A stretch of DNA of 64,000 nt from positions 17,165 through 81,164 of the forward strand of contig NZ_FOKZ01000021.1 of the NCBI RefSeq assembly GCF_900112285.1. The letters run 5' to 3'. Position numbers and translations under genes: made by a program. Positions 16,923 through 24,568 of the stretch are shown here, in pieces; within the stretch, counting starts at the first letter, position 1, and each line of letters starts with the position of its first letter. The stretch comes from Polaromonas sp. OV174. GTDB taxonomy: Bacteria; Pseudomonadota; Gammaproteobacteria; Burkholderiales; Burkholderiaceae_C. The notes beneath the pieces are model-generated. The model saw only the letters and a list, made by a program, of their open reading frames with translations. It was not told the origin of the DNA and did no database searches.

Positions 16923-18184
16923 TTCCCGCCCTGAAAGACCCTCCCATGCTGATCCCCAACCCACTCGCCCGGCGTGGCACCTATGAGGCCGCCCTGCAAC
17001 TAGTCATGAACATCGCCCTGGCGCGCGAAAGCCGGCGCTGGCTCTCACACTGGGCGGTCCTGAACCCCGGCGCCACGCCAGTCTGGCAACTGCCGCAACT
17101 GGCGCAGCGCCTGTCCGTCGGACAGATCAGCGTCAAGGATGAATCCACGCGCTCGTCGCTGGGCAGCTTCAAGGTGCTGGGCGCGCCGATTGCCCTGCTG
17201 CGCCTGATCCAACGCCGCTGGCCCGACAAGGCTTTCAAGCCGGAGGACCTGCTGGCCGGCCGCCATGCGCAGGACTTGCAGGGCTTGGTGGTCATCAGCG
17301 CCACCGACGGCAACCATGGCCGCGCGCTCGCCGCCGCGGCCCAGAGCATGGGCTGCCGCTGCGTGATCGTGCTGCACGCCCAGGTGAGCGTTGAGCGCGA
17401 AGCGCCGATTGCCGCATTCGGCGCCGAGATCGTGCGTATCAGCGGCAACTACGATGAATCCGTGCAGGAAGCTGCTCGTCTGGCAGCGGCCAACGATTGG
17501 CAGGTGGTTTCCGACACGTCTTATGAGGGCTACGAGGAAATTCCGCGTGATGTGATGCAGGGCTATGCCACCATCGTCGATGAGCTGCTGGAGGGCCAGG
17601 CCGCTGCAGCCGCACCTTGCCCTTACACCCATGTGATCCTGCAAGGCGGCGTGGGCGGCATGGCTGCAGGCGTCGTGAGCTACTTCTGGGAACGCTACGG
17701 CGAGCGGAGGCCGACCTTCATCGTGGTCGAGCCGGAGCAGGCCGACTGCCTCTACCAAAGCGCGCGGCTGGGCCGCCCGGCCCAGGCCACCGGCTCGGTC
17801 GACTCGGTGATGGCGGGCCTGGCCTGCGGTGAGACCTCGCCGCTGGCGTGGCGCTTTCTTCAGCCGGCCGTGGACTTCTTTATGACGGTCTCCGACGAAC
17901 AGGCAGTGGATGCGATGCGCACGCTGGCCTCGGGCGAGGCCGGCGATGTGCCCGTGCTGAGCGGCGAATCGGGCGCTGCGGGGCTGGCGGCCCTGAAGGC
18001 GCTGGCGGGTTCGCCCGAGTTGCGCCGGCAAACCGGTCTGGGCGCCGATTCCCATGTGCTGCTCATCAGCACCGAGGGCGCCACGGCGCCTGCCGTGTAT
18101 GCGCAGCTAACGGGTCGTTCCGCCCCCTCAGTGCTGGCGGCGCAGGTCGACTGGCAGCAACGGGTCGTCAAGAGCCGGTCATGA
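16919..18184 (+). CDS. dpaL: Diaminopropionate ammonia-lyase
   Basis: 421 residues, PLP fold-type II. It converts 2,3-diaminopropionate to pyruvate and ammonia. The PLP Lys is K85 in STRSSLGSFKVLGA, and further motifs are VVISATDGNHGRALA, DTSYEGYEEIPRDVMQGYATI, QGGVGGMAAGV and AGLACGETSPLAW. ATGA overlap with the upstream gene supports the 16919 start; ATG at 16946 is an alternative. The last residues and stop lie inside the 82-bp repeat copy at 18162, so the C-terminus (RVVKSRS) is repeat-derived. Confidence 0.93.
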   Translation: MIPALKDPPMLIPNPLARRGTYEAALQLVMNIALARESRRWLSHWAVLNPGATPVWQLPQLAQRLSVGQISVKDESTRSSLGSFKVLGAPIALLRLIQRRWPDKAFKPEDLLAGRHAQDLQGLVVISATDGNHGRALAAAAQSMGCRCVIVLHAQVSVEREAPIAAFGAEIVRISGNYDESVQEAARLAAANDWQVVSDTSYEGYEEIPRDVMQGYATIVDELLEGQAAAAAPCPYTHVILQGGVGGMAAGVVSYFWERYGERRPTFIVVEPEQADCLYQSARLGRPAQATGSVDSVMAGLACGETSPLAWRFLQPAVDFFMTVSDEQAVDAMRTLASGEAGDVPVLSGESGAAGLAALKALAGSPELRRQTGLGADSHVLLISTEGATAPAVYAQLTGRSAPSVLAAQVDWQQRVVKSRS

Positions 18185-18243
18185 ACGACCGTTGGCGGGA
18201 AATCAATTGGGTTTCCGGTAAGTTGACATGGACGATAGGCAGC
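18162..18243 (+). repeat. 82-bp dispersed repeat, copy 2, overlapping the end of dpaL
   Basis: About 70 of 82 bases match 11890-11971 without gaps. The dpaL stop codon (18182-18184) lies within it, so insertion or expansion of the repeat replaced the original gene end. Confidence 0.88.
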
Positions 18244-18438
18244 AAACTGTGCAATCCGGTCCCTCTACAGGGCTTGCGGCGACTGGCTGTAATAGGCTGA
18301 ACCCCGACATACACACGTCCCAATGACCCACGTAGAACCCGGGTGCGATACTTGAGCCCATGCGCTGCATCTCCGTCTGCGCGGGCCTTTGAAGGCGCAA
18401 GATGCGGCGCATGCCCCCATCCTTCATCGCTTCCTGTC

Positions 18439-19044
18439 ATGTACCAACTAGCCGCCCCCGCCAGCGCTGAAATCGAGGTCAAAAAAAGCCGTTTTATCGG
18501 TATGCTGTTCGCGGTCGGCAGTCGGGCCGAGGCGCAATTGCTGCTGGCCGCGCAGCGCAAGCAGCATCCGGGCGCTTGCCATGTGTGCTGGGCGCTGGTC
18601 TGCGACGGCGATTCCGGCCTGGACGACGATGGCGAGCCGTCCGGCACAGCGGCCAAGCCCATGTACAACGTGCTGATGCACAAGGATTTGATGAATGTGC
18701 TGGCGGTGGTCGTGCGCTATTGGGGCGGCATCAAGCTGGGCGCGGGCGGGCTGACGCGGGCCTATGGCCAGGCGATTTCCGAGGCGGTCAAGAATGCTGA
18801 TCTGCAGCCGGTCGAGCCACAATGCGAGCGGCGCTGCGTGCTGCAGTTTGCCGATGAATCCAGCTTGCGCCGGCTGTGCGAACAGCAGCAGATCACGGTA
18901 CTGGATGCCGCTTACGCCGATGCCGTCACGCTGGTGCTGCGCATGAAGCAGCGCCAGGCCGAGGCGTTTGAAGAGGCGGCGCGCAACCTGCTGCGCGGCG
19001 CGCTGCATTTCAGCCGGGCGCCTACGCCGCGCAAGCATCCATAG
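18439..19044 (+). CDS. yigZ: YigZ/IMPACT-family protein
   Basis: 201 residues. The N-terminal UPF0029/IMPACT domain is clear: EVKKSRFIG, HVCWAL, DDDGEPSGTAAKPMY and VVVRYWGGIKLGAGGLTRAYG. A C-terminal DUF1949-like domain follows. The family is linked to translation control and ribosome or tRNA interaction; precise role unknown. ATG at 18439 chosen because the domain starts there; the frame stays open 32 codons upstream without conservation. No clear operon partner. Confidence 0.92.
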   Translation: MYQLAAPASAEIEVKKSRFIGMLFAVGSRAEAQLLLAAQRKQHPGACHVCWALVCDGDSGLDDDGEPSGTAAKPMYNVLMHKDLMNVLAVVVRYWGGIKLGAGGLTRAYGQAISEAVKNADLQPVEPQCERRCVLQFADESSLRRLCEQQQITVLDAAYADAVTLVLRMKQRQAEAFEEAARNLLRGALHFSRAPTPRKHP

Positions 19045-19054
19045 CGAGCCCACC

Positions 19055-19198
19055 ATGGAAATCGGCAAGCTGTTCGACGCGATTCCGGCCAGCCTGCCGG
19101 ACGAAATCAGCGAATGTCTGCTGCGGTCAGGTAGCCTCAGGGTAGAGTGCATCGTCTCCAAGGGCCAGCATTCGGCCCCTGGCTTTTGGGATGCCTAG
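19055..19198 (+). pseudogene. Truncated cupin gene, N-terminal remnant
   Basis: 47 codons from ATG 19055 (10 bp after yigZ) encode MEIGKLFDAIPASLPDEISE... LRVECIVSKGQHSAPGFW and then stop. This is the typical start of small cupin-domain proteins, whose next residues would normally be Y-D-Q and the cupin barrel. The conserved core breaks off exactly after GFW, and nothing cupin-like follows in any frame to 19275. Most likely a deletion relic. Confidence 0.65.
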
Positions 19199-19275
19199 AA
19201 AACGAGAGCGACAAAAAGTCGAATGAACGAGGCACAGTGGCCCAATCCATTCGGTTTGCGTGGATGTGTTGACGA

Positions 19276-20325
19276 CTAGGCGGTCAGAGAGGCGCAATCG
19301 ATGACGAAGCGGTACTTCACGTCGCCCTTGAGCATGCGCTCATAGGCGTCATTGATCTCGTTGGCCGGGATCATCTCGATATCGGACACGATGCCATGCT
19401 CGGCGCAGAAATCCAGCATCTCCTGCGTTTCGGGAATGCCGCCGATCAGCGAACCGGCCAGGCTGCGGCGCTTCATGATCAGGTTGAACACTTGCGGTGA
19501 GGGATGTGGAGAGGCCGGCGCACCGACCAGCGTCATCGTGCCGTCACGCTTGAGCAGGGTCAGGAAGGCGTCCAGATCATGCGGTGCGGCGACCGTGTTG
19601 AGAATGAAGTCAAAGCTCTTGGCATGTGCTGCCATTTCATCGGCATTGCGAGAGACGACGACTTCATCCGCGCCCAGGGCCTTGGCCGCTTCGCGCTTGG
19701 ATTCGGACGTGGTGAAGGCCACGACGTGTGCGCCCATCGCGTGTGCCAATTTAAGGCCCATATGGCCGAGGCCACCGATGCCGACCACGCCCACCTTTTG
19801 ACCCGGCCCTACCTTCCAATGCCGCAGCGGCGAGTAAGTCGTGATGCCCGCGCAGAGCAAGGGCGCGACAGCTGCCAGCTGGGCCTCGGGATGGCGGATG
19901 CGCAGCACATAGCGCTCGTGCACGACGATTTGCTGCGAATAGCCGCCCAGCGTATGGCCAGGCGCGTCCGGTGTCGGGCCGTTGTACGTGCCGACCATGT
20001 GGTCGCAGTAGTTCTCCAGGCCTTCGCCACAGTCCTCGCAGTGCTTGCAGCTATCGACGATGCAGCCGACGCCCACCAGGTCACCGAGCTTGAGGCCCGA
20101 CACGTGTACGCCCACGGCGGATACGCGGCCAACGATTTCGTGACCCGGCACGCAGGGGTAGAGCGTGCCCGCCCACTCGGAGCGCACCTGGTGAACGTCC
20201 GAGTGGCATACGCCGCAGTAAGCGATGGCTATCTGAACGTCGTGTGCGCCCGGCGTGCGCCGGGTGATGTCGATCGGTTCGAGGGGGCTGTTACCCGCAT
20301 GGGCGCCATAGGCTTTGATGTTCAT
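19276..20325 (-). CDS. Zinc-dependent NADP alcohol dehydrogenase (YahK/cinnamyl alcohol dehydrogenase-like)
   Basis: 349 residues, medium-chain dehydrogenase. Catalytic zinc ligands are in CGVCHSD and GHEIVGRV; structural zinc Cys are in DSCKHCEDCGEGLENYC; the Rossmann motif is VGVVGIGGLGHMGLKLA. Reduces aldehydes with NADPH in the characterised relatives. It is the last gene of a four-gene leftward set (hydrolase, MFS, lipoprotein, ADH). Probable role in aldehyde detoxification. Confidence 0.94.
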   Translation of the reverse strand: MNIKAYGAHAGNSPLEPIDITRRTPGAHDVQIAIAYCGVCHSDVHQVRSEWAGTLYPCVPGHEIVGRVSAVGVHVSGLKLGDLVGVGCIVDSCKHCEDCGEGLENYCDHMVGTYNGPTPDAPGHTLGGYSQQIVVHERYVLRIRHPEAQLAAVAPLLCAGITTYSPLRHWKVGPGQKVGVVGIGGLGHMGLKLAHAMGAHVVAFTTSESKREAAKALGADEVVVSRNADEMAAHAKSFDFILNTVAAPHDLDAFLTLLKRDGTMTLVGAPASPHPSPQVFNLIMKRRSLAGSLIGGIPETQEMLDFCAEHGIVSDIEMIPANEINDAYERMLKGDVKYRFVIDCASLTA

Positions 20326-20355
20326 GATGTGGACTCCTTCGTTAATCTGGAAAAA

Positions 20356-20922
20356 CTAGTCTTTAGAAAAAATGACTCGTACGCCACGCCGGCCTAGCGC
20401 CTGAGCCAAACCAGAGGGGTCGTCTACGCGGCCAAGGCGCGTGTACGCATACGACGACTCGAATGCCAAATAAAAAACGACCAGCGTGTCAGGTCCATAC
20501 AGCATGAGGTCGCCATTGCGAATCGCGCCCGGTCGGCTCGGATCCGTAGGCAGCGCTTTCGGCAAGTTGGCGTGCTTTTCGTTGCCATTGAGCTCGGCCA
20601 TGTCGAGCATCATCGGTAACTGATCGGCGAACGCAAGGGCAGCCGCGCTGTCAGCCAAGTTGATGGCGAAACGACGTTCGCCGACGGTCATCCACATACG
20701 TGATTCCTCAGGTTTGGCGACCGTCGCACCGACACGTCCGGCAGCCACAGCGAGTGGACTCTGAGCCGGTTGAGTGCCGGCATTGCAAGCGCTCAACACC
20801 AGCAGAGCGAGCAGCGGGCTCAGCACGCGCAGGCAACTGCGGCCCCGGGTATGGTGATGTTCAGTCTCCGTGGCGCGGGGACGCTGGCCATGCTTCCATG
20901 CTGTGAGGTAGTTTATGCGCAT
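20356..20922 (-). CDS. Cyclophilin-like-fold lipoprotein
   Basis: 188 residues from the ATG at 20920-20922; a lipoprotein signal ends LLALLVLSAC, with the Cys at about residue 46, so translation might start at an internal site. The mature part (WMTVGERRFAINLADSAAALAFADQLP, ELNGNEKHANLP, RNGDLMLYGPDTLVVFY) matches the bacterial cyclophilin-like fold family (PF18050 type). Members often sit beside alcohol dehydrogenase and MFS genes, as here. Biochemical role unknown. Confidence 0.85.
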   Translation of the reverse strand: MRINYLTAWKHGQRPRATETEHHHTRGRSCLRVLSPLLALLVLSACNAGTQPAQSPLAVAAGRVGATVAKPEESRMWMTVGERRFAINLADSAAALAFADQLPMMLDMAELNGNEKHANLPKALPTDPSRPGAIRNGDLMLYGPDTLVVFYLAFESSYAYTRLGRVDDPSGLAQALGRRGVRVIFSKD

Positions 20923-20948
20923 GGCGTCATCTTTGCTACGACCGTGTC

Positions 20949-22172
20949 CTATATGGTGCCAGGGGCTTGCGAGCGTGAGGTCAGGAAGGTCAGAGAAGCC
21001 GCGATCAGCAGCACGACCGCGCTTGCGACAAATGTGCTCTGGTATCCGCTAGCATCGAACAGCAGGCCGCCGATGGTGGAGCCCAACGCAATGGCGAGTT
21101 GGACCACGGCAACCATCAGCCCTCCGCCAGCCTCTGCATCACCAGGCAAAGTTTTTGCCAACCAGGACCACCAGCCTACCGGCGCTGCGGTGGCAACCAG
21201 CCCCCACAGGCCTAACAGCGCTGCCACTGCCGCAACCTCGCTGCCAAAGGCGGTGAGTGCCACGGCAATCGCCGCCATCAGAATTGGAATGCCGATCAGC
21301 GTGCGGTAGAAGTCCCACTTCAGAAACGTGCTGATGGCCGTGGTGCCGATGAATCCAGCGACACCGATCGTCAACAGAACGAGCGACAGCGTGGTCACGT
21401 CCACACGGGTCACTGTTTCAAGGAACGGGCGCAGATAAGTAAACAAGGCGAACTGTCCCATGAAGAAGGTGCTGATAGCCAGCATGCCGACAAGGACCGC
21501 CGGGTTCTTGAGCAGTCTGAGGACGTTGCCGGAACCCGCCGAGCGGGCCTGCGCCGGCATGGAAGGCAGGCTGATCCACTGCCAGACAAAGGCGATCAGT
21601 GCTACCGGCAACAAACAGAAGAAGGCACCACGCCACCCGATGATCGAACCCAGGTAACTACCCAAGGGAGCAGCGATGACCATTGCCAGCGCATTGCCGC
21701 CATTGAAGATGGCCAAAGCTCGCGGCACCAGATGGGACGGCACCAGACGCATGGCAGTGGCTGCCGACAAGGACCAGAATCCGCCGACCACCACCCCGAT
21801 CAGCGCACGGCCGGCCATGTACGTCAGATAGTTCGGCGCCAACGCTACAACGACCCCGGAGACGGCCATCAGCGCGGTCAGCCCCAGCAAAAGCACCTTG
21901 CGGTTCATGCTGCCGGCGATGAACGAGATCGACAGACTTGTCAGCACCGCGAACGCGCCAGAGATGGCAATGCCCTGTCCGGCAAGTCCTTCGCTGACCC
22001 GGAGATCGTTGGCCATGGGCGTCAGCAGGCTGACGGGCATGAACTCCGAGGCGATCAGCGCAAAGACGCACAGCGTCATCGCGAGGACGCCGCCCCACAT
22101 CGCGGGCGGTGCTTCGACGGTGCGCTGCCTGTGCGCGCCATGGAGGGTGGCGGTGCCTATTGGTGCTGTCAT
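20949..22172 (-). CDS. MFS transporter, AraJ/DHA1-type exporter
   Basis: 407 residues with 12 predicted transmembrane helices. Features include the FALIASEFMPVSLLTPMANDL first helix and the GRALIGVVVGGFWSLSAA motif C region of drug:H+ antiporters. Nine bp downstream of the Tat hydrolase gene stop and 26 bp upstream of the lipoprotein gene, consistent with one transcript. Likely exports a small metabolite or toxicant; substrate unknown. Confidence 0.92.
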   Translation of the reverse strand: MTAPIGTATLHGAHRQRTVEAPPAMWGGVLAMTLCVFALIASEFMPVSLLTPMANDLRVSEGLAGQGIAISGAFAVLTSLSISFIAGSMNRKVLLLGLTALMAVSGVVVALAPNYLTYMAGRALIGVVVGGFWSLSAATAMRLVPSHLVPRALAIFNGGNALAMVIAAPLGSYLGSIIGWRGAFFCLLPVALIAFVWQWISLPSMPAQARSAGSGNVLRLLKNPAVLVGMLAISTFFMGQFALFTYLRPFLETVTRVDVTTLSLVLLTIGVAGFIGTTAISTFLKWDFYRTLIGIPILMAAIAVALTAFGSEVAAVAALLGLWGLVATAAPVGWWSWLAKTLPGDAEAGGGLMVAVVQLAIALGSTIGGLLFDASGYQSTFVASAVVLLIAASLTFLTSRSQAPGTI

Positions 22173-22181
22173 GGAGTGCGC

Positions 22182-23291
22182 TTATGCCAGGTTTTTGTGG
22201 AAGAACAAGTTCAGCTTGTCCCACGGAATGAGGCTCACCCTGTCATACAGGTCGACGTGTCCCGCGCCCGGAACAATGACCAGCTCCTTGGGCTGGCCAG
22301 CAAGCCGGAACGCTACTTCGCTGAACTCTTTTGAATGGGCCTGGTCGCCCGTGATGAACAGCATAGGGCGCGGCGAAATCGTCTCGATGTCATTGAACGG
22401 GTAGAAGTTCATGAACTTGACGTTGCTGGTCAGCGTCGGGTGGGTCGTCAGCGCGGTCGAGGAACTCGCGGGGGTGAACTCACCGCGCGGCGTGCGATAA
22501 AAATCGTAAAACTCGCGCTGAATCGGATGGGTGTCCTTGTCCAGCTTGTGCACCGTCCCGCTGGTGTACTGGGTCTTGCCGCCGGTGAACTCTGCATAGC
22601 GCTGTTGCGCCGCCTGCGCGATCATCTGCTTGCGCTGTTCGAGCGACTGCGAATGATTTAACGCATCGCGGTTGGCCGCGCCCATGTCATACATGCTGAC
22701 CGTGGCGATGACCTTCATGCGCGGGTCGATCTTGGCGGCGCTGATGACGAAGCTGCCACTGCCGCATAGGCCGAGAACGCCGATGCGCTCTCGGTTTACA
22801 AACGCCTGGGTGCCCAGGTAGTCCACCGCTGCGCTGAAGGCTTCGGCATAGATGTCAGGAGCGACGACGTTGCGCGGCTGGCCCTCGCTCTCGCCCCAGA
22901 ACGACTGGTCGATCGCCAGGGTGACGAAGCCCTGTTCGGCCAGCTTTTGTGCGTACAGCTTAGCGCTTTGTTCTTTCACCGCGCCCATGGGATGGCCGAC
23001 GATGATTGCCGGATGTTTGGCATTGCGGTTGAGGTTCTTGGGCGTGAACAGATTCCCAACCACCTTCATTTGGTACTGGTTGTTGAAAGTGACCTTCTGT
23101 GCGGACACTGTCGCGCTCTTGTAGAAGTTGTCGGCACCATTGGATATGTCTGGCACTGGCTTGTTGTCCGCAGCCAAGGCTGCGTTGCCAGCTAGGGACA
23201 AGACACCCAGCGCAGCCACGGTAGAGCCAGTTGTCTTCAGGAACTCGCGGCGATCCGATTCTTGTTGGGGCATATACAAGTCTTCATTCAT
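22182..23291 (-). CDS. Tat-exported alpha/beta hydrolase
   Basis: 369 residues. The signal is twin-arginine (SDRREFLKTTGSTVAALGVLSLAGNAALA). The hydrolase core has IIVGHPMGAVKEQSA, IDQSFWGESEG, an elbow in GLCGSGSFVISAA (Ser) and a late His in PGAGHVDLYD. It resembles exported dienelactone-hydrolase-like enzymes. First gene of the leftward set and divergent from the LysR gene at 23426. A second start at 23273 (MPQQES) is possible. Confidence 0.9.
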   Translation of the reverse strand: MNEDLYMPQQESDRREFLKTTGSTVAALGVLSLAGNAALAADNKPVPDISNGADNFYKSATVSAQKVTFNNQYQMKVVGNLFTPKNLNRNAKHPAIIVGHPMGAVKEQSAKLYAQKLAEQGFVTLAIDQSFWGESEGQPRNVVAPDIYAEAFSAAVDYLGTQAFVNRERIGVLGLCGSGSFVISAAKIDPRMKVIATVSMYDMGAANRDALNHSQSLEQRKQMIAQAAQQRYAEFTGGKTQYTSGTVHKLDKDTHPIQREFYDFYRTPRGEFTPASSSTALTTHPTLTSNVKFMNFYPFNDIETISPRPMLFITGDQAHSKEFSEVAFRLAGQPKELVIVPGAGHVDLYDRVSLIPWDKLNLFFHKNLA

Positions 23292-23425
23292 GGTTAAGTT
23301 GGAGGCGCAGGCGTCAGATGGTCTGCCTGCCGTCGCTTTTCATACCCAGAATTTTGGCGAATAGAGTGCTTCTCTACTAGCTAATGAATGCTTATATTGC
23401 CTATTAGTACTGCTAATCAATATTC

Positions 23426-24343
23426 ATGGGAAACTTCACCATGGCCAGACGAAACCTCAACGATCTCTTGTCCTTCGTGACGGTGGCCCGTGAAGGCAGT
23501 TTCACCCGTGCCGCCGCACTGTTGGGCGTGACTCAATCGGCCCTCAGCCAAGCCATCAGCGGCCTGGAGGCCAAGCTCGAAATCCGGCTGCTTACCCGCA
23601 CCACGCGCAGCGTGTCTCCGACGGCGGCTGGCGAACAGCTCTTGCAAGCCATTGGCCACCGCTTTGATGAAATCGAAGCGGAGTTGGACGCTTTGACCGA
23701 GCTGCGCGATAAACCCGCAGGCACCGTGCGCATCACCTGCGGCGACCACGTCGTGCGAACAACGCTGCTGCCGAAGATCGCGCCGCTATTGACCGAGTTT
23801 CCCGACATCAATGTCGAGTTCGACATCAACTATGGTTTTCGGGACATCGTGGCGGATCGCTTTGACGCTGGCGTGCGCCTGGGCGATACCATCGACAAGG
23901 ACATGATTGCGGTACCGATAGGCCCGAAGCTGCGCATGGCTGCGGTCGCCTCGCCAGCGTACTTCGCCAAGCACCCGGCGCCGAAGACCCCGCGTGAGTT
24001 GGTGGCGCACTGCTGCATCAACATGCGCTTTCCTACGCATGGCGGGCTGTATGTTTGGGAGTTTGAGCGCAGAGGTGAGCCCTTGAATGTTCGCGTCGAT
24101 GGGCAGGTCGTGCTCAACAGCTCACCCCATATCGTGCTCGCGGCGCTCGAAGGGTTGGGAATTGCCTTCCTCCCGGAAGAGGAGTTCGCACCGCACATAG
24201 AGGAGGGGCGGCTGATGCGTGTACTGCAGGACTGGTGCGCCCCCTTCGAGGGCTATTACCTCTACTATCCGAGCCGGCGACAGCCGTCTCCGGCGTTCTC
24301 GCGTGTGGTTGACGCTGTGCGTTTCAAACAAGAAAAGCGTTGA
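23426..24343 (+). CDS. LysR-family regulator, divergent from the hydrolase/MFS/ADH set
   Basis: 305 residues. The helix-turn-helix (DLLSFVTVAREGSFTRAAALLGVTQSALSQAISGLE) and CbnR/DntR-like effector domain (GFRDIVADRFDAGVRLG, HCCINMRFPTHGGLYVWEF) put it in the group that controls quinone/aldehyde-detoxification sets. ATG at 23441 is an equally good start. The 134-bp divergent spacer is AT-rich and contains a TAGCTAATG...CTATTAG arrangement that could be the operator. Confidence 0.92.
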   Translation: MGNFTMARRNLNDLLSFVTVAREGSFTRAAALLGVTQSALSQAISGLEAKLEIRLLTRTTRSVSPTAAGEQLLQAIGHRFDEIEAELDALTELRDKPAGTVRITCGDHVVRTTLLPKIAPLLTEFPDINVEFDINYGFRDIVADRFDAGVRLGDTIDKDMIAVPIGPKLRMAAVASPAYFAKHPAPKTPRELVAHCCINMRFPTHGGLYVWEFERRGEPLNVRVDGQVVLNSSPHIVLAALEGLGIAFLPEEEFAPHIEEGRLMRVLQDWCAPFEGYYLYYPSRRQPSPAFSRVVDAVRFKQEKR

Positions 24344-24470
24344 TAAGGCCGCTCCCGGCACGAAGGCGCAACGCTGACAAATCGGGCGGCCATGCCGTTT
24401 CGAACACGGCTTTTTTCCAGTCGCTTTGCGCAGCTGCAAAAGGGGCTGCTGGCGGATCTTGACAATGAAA

Positions 24471-24510
24471 AAGAGCACGCTTGAAATAGATCGCAAGCGT
24501 GCTCTTTTTT
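24471..24510. terminator. Rho-independent terminator, bidirectional
   Basis: Perfect 13-bp stem AAGAGCACGCTTG/CAAGCGTGCTCTT with an 11-base loop, A-rich before and T6 after. Lies between the convergent LysR and ggt genes. Confidence 0.92.
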
Positions 24511-24555
24511 CGATAGCTGTCAGCGACCGACCACAAAGGGCTAGAGCGCTATTTG
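24506..24555 (+). repeat. 48-bp dispersed element, copy R1
   Basis: Matches the window-wide consensus TTGATAGCTGCTAGCGC...AAGGGCTAGAGGC: here CGATAGCTGTCAGCG and AAAGGGCTAGAGCGC. Directly abuts the terminator and overlaps its T-run. Confidence 0.85.
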
Positions 24556-24568
24556 ACCGATATTTTTC

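Noticed and set aside
24360..24470. Possible small RNA between the LysR gene and ggt
   Set aside because: Only a terminator hairpin is visible; no promoter or other structure was convincing.
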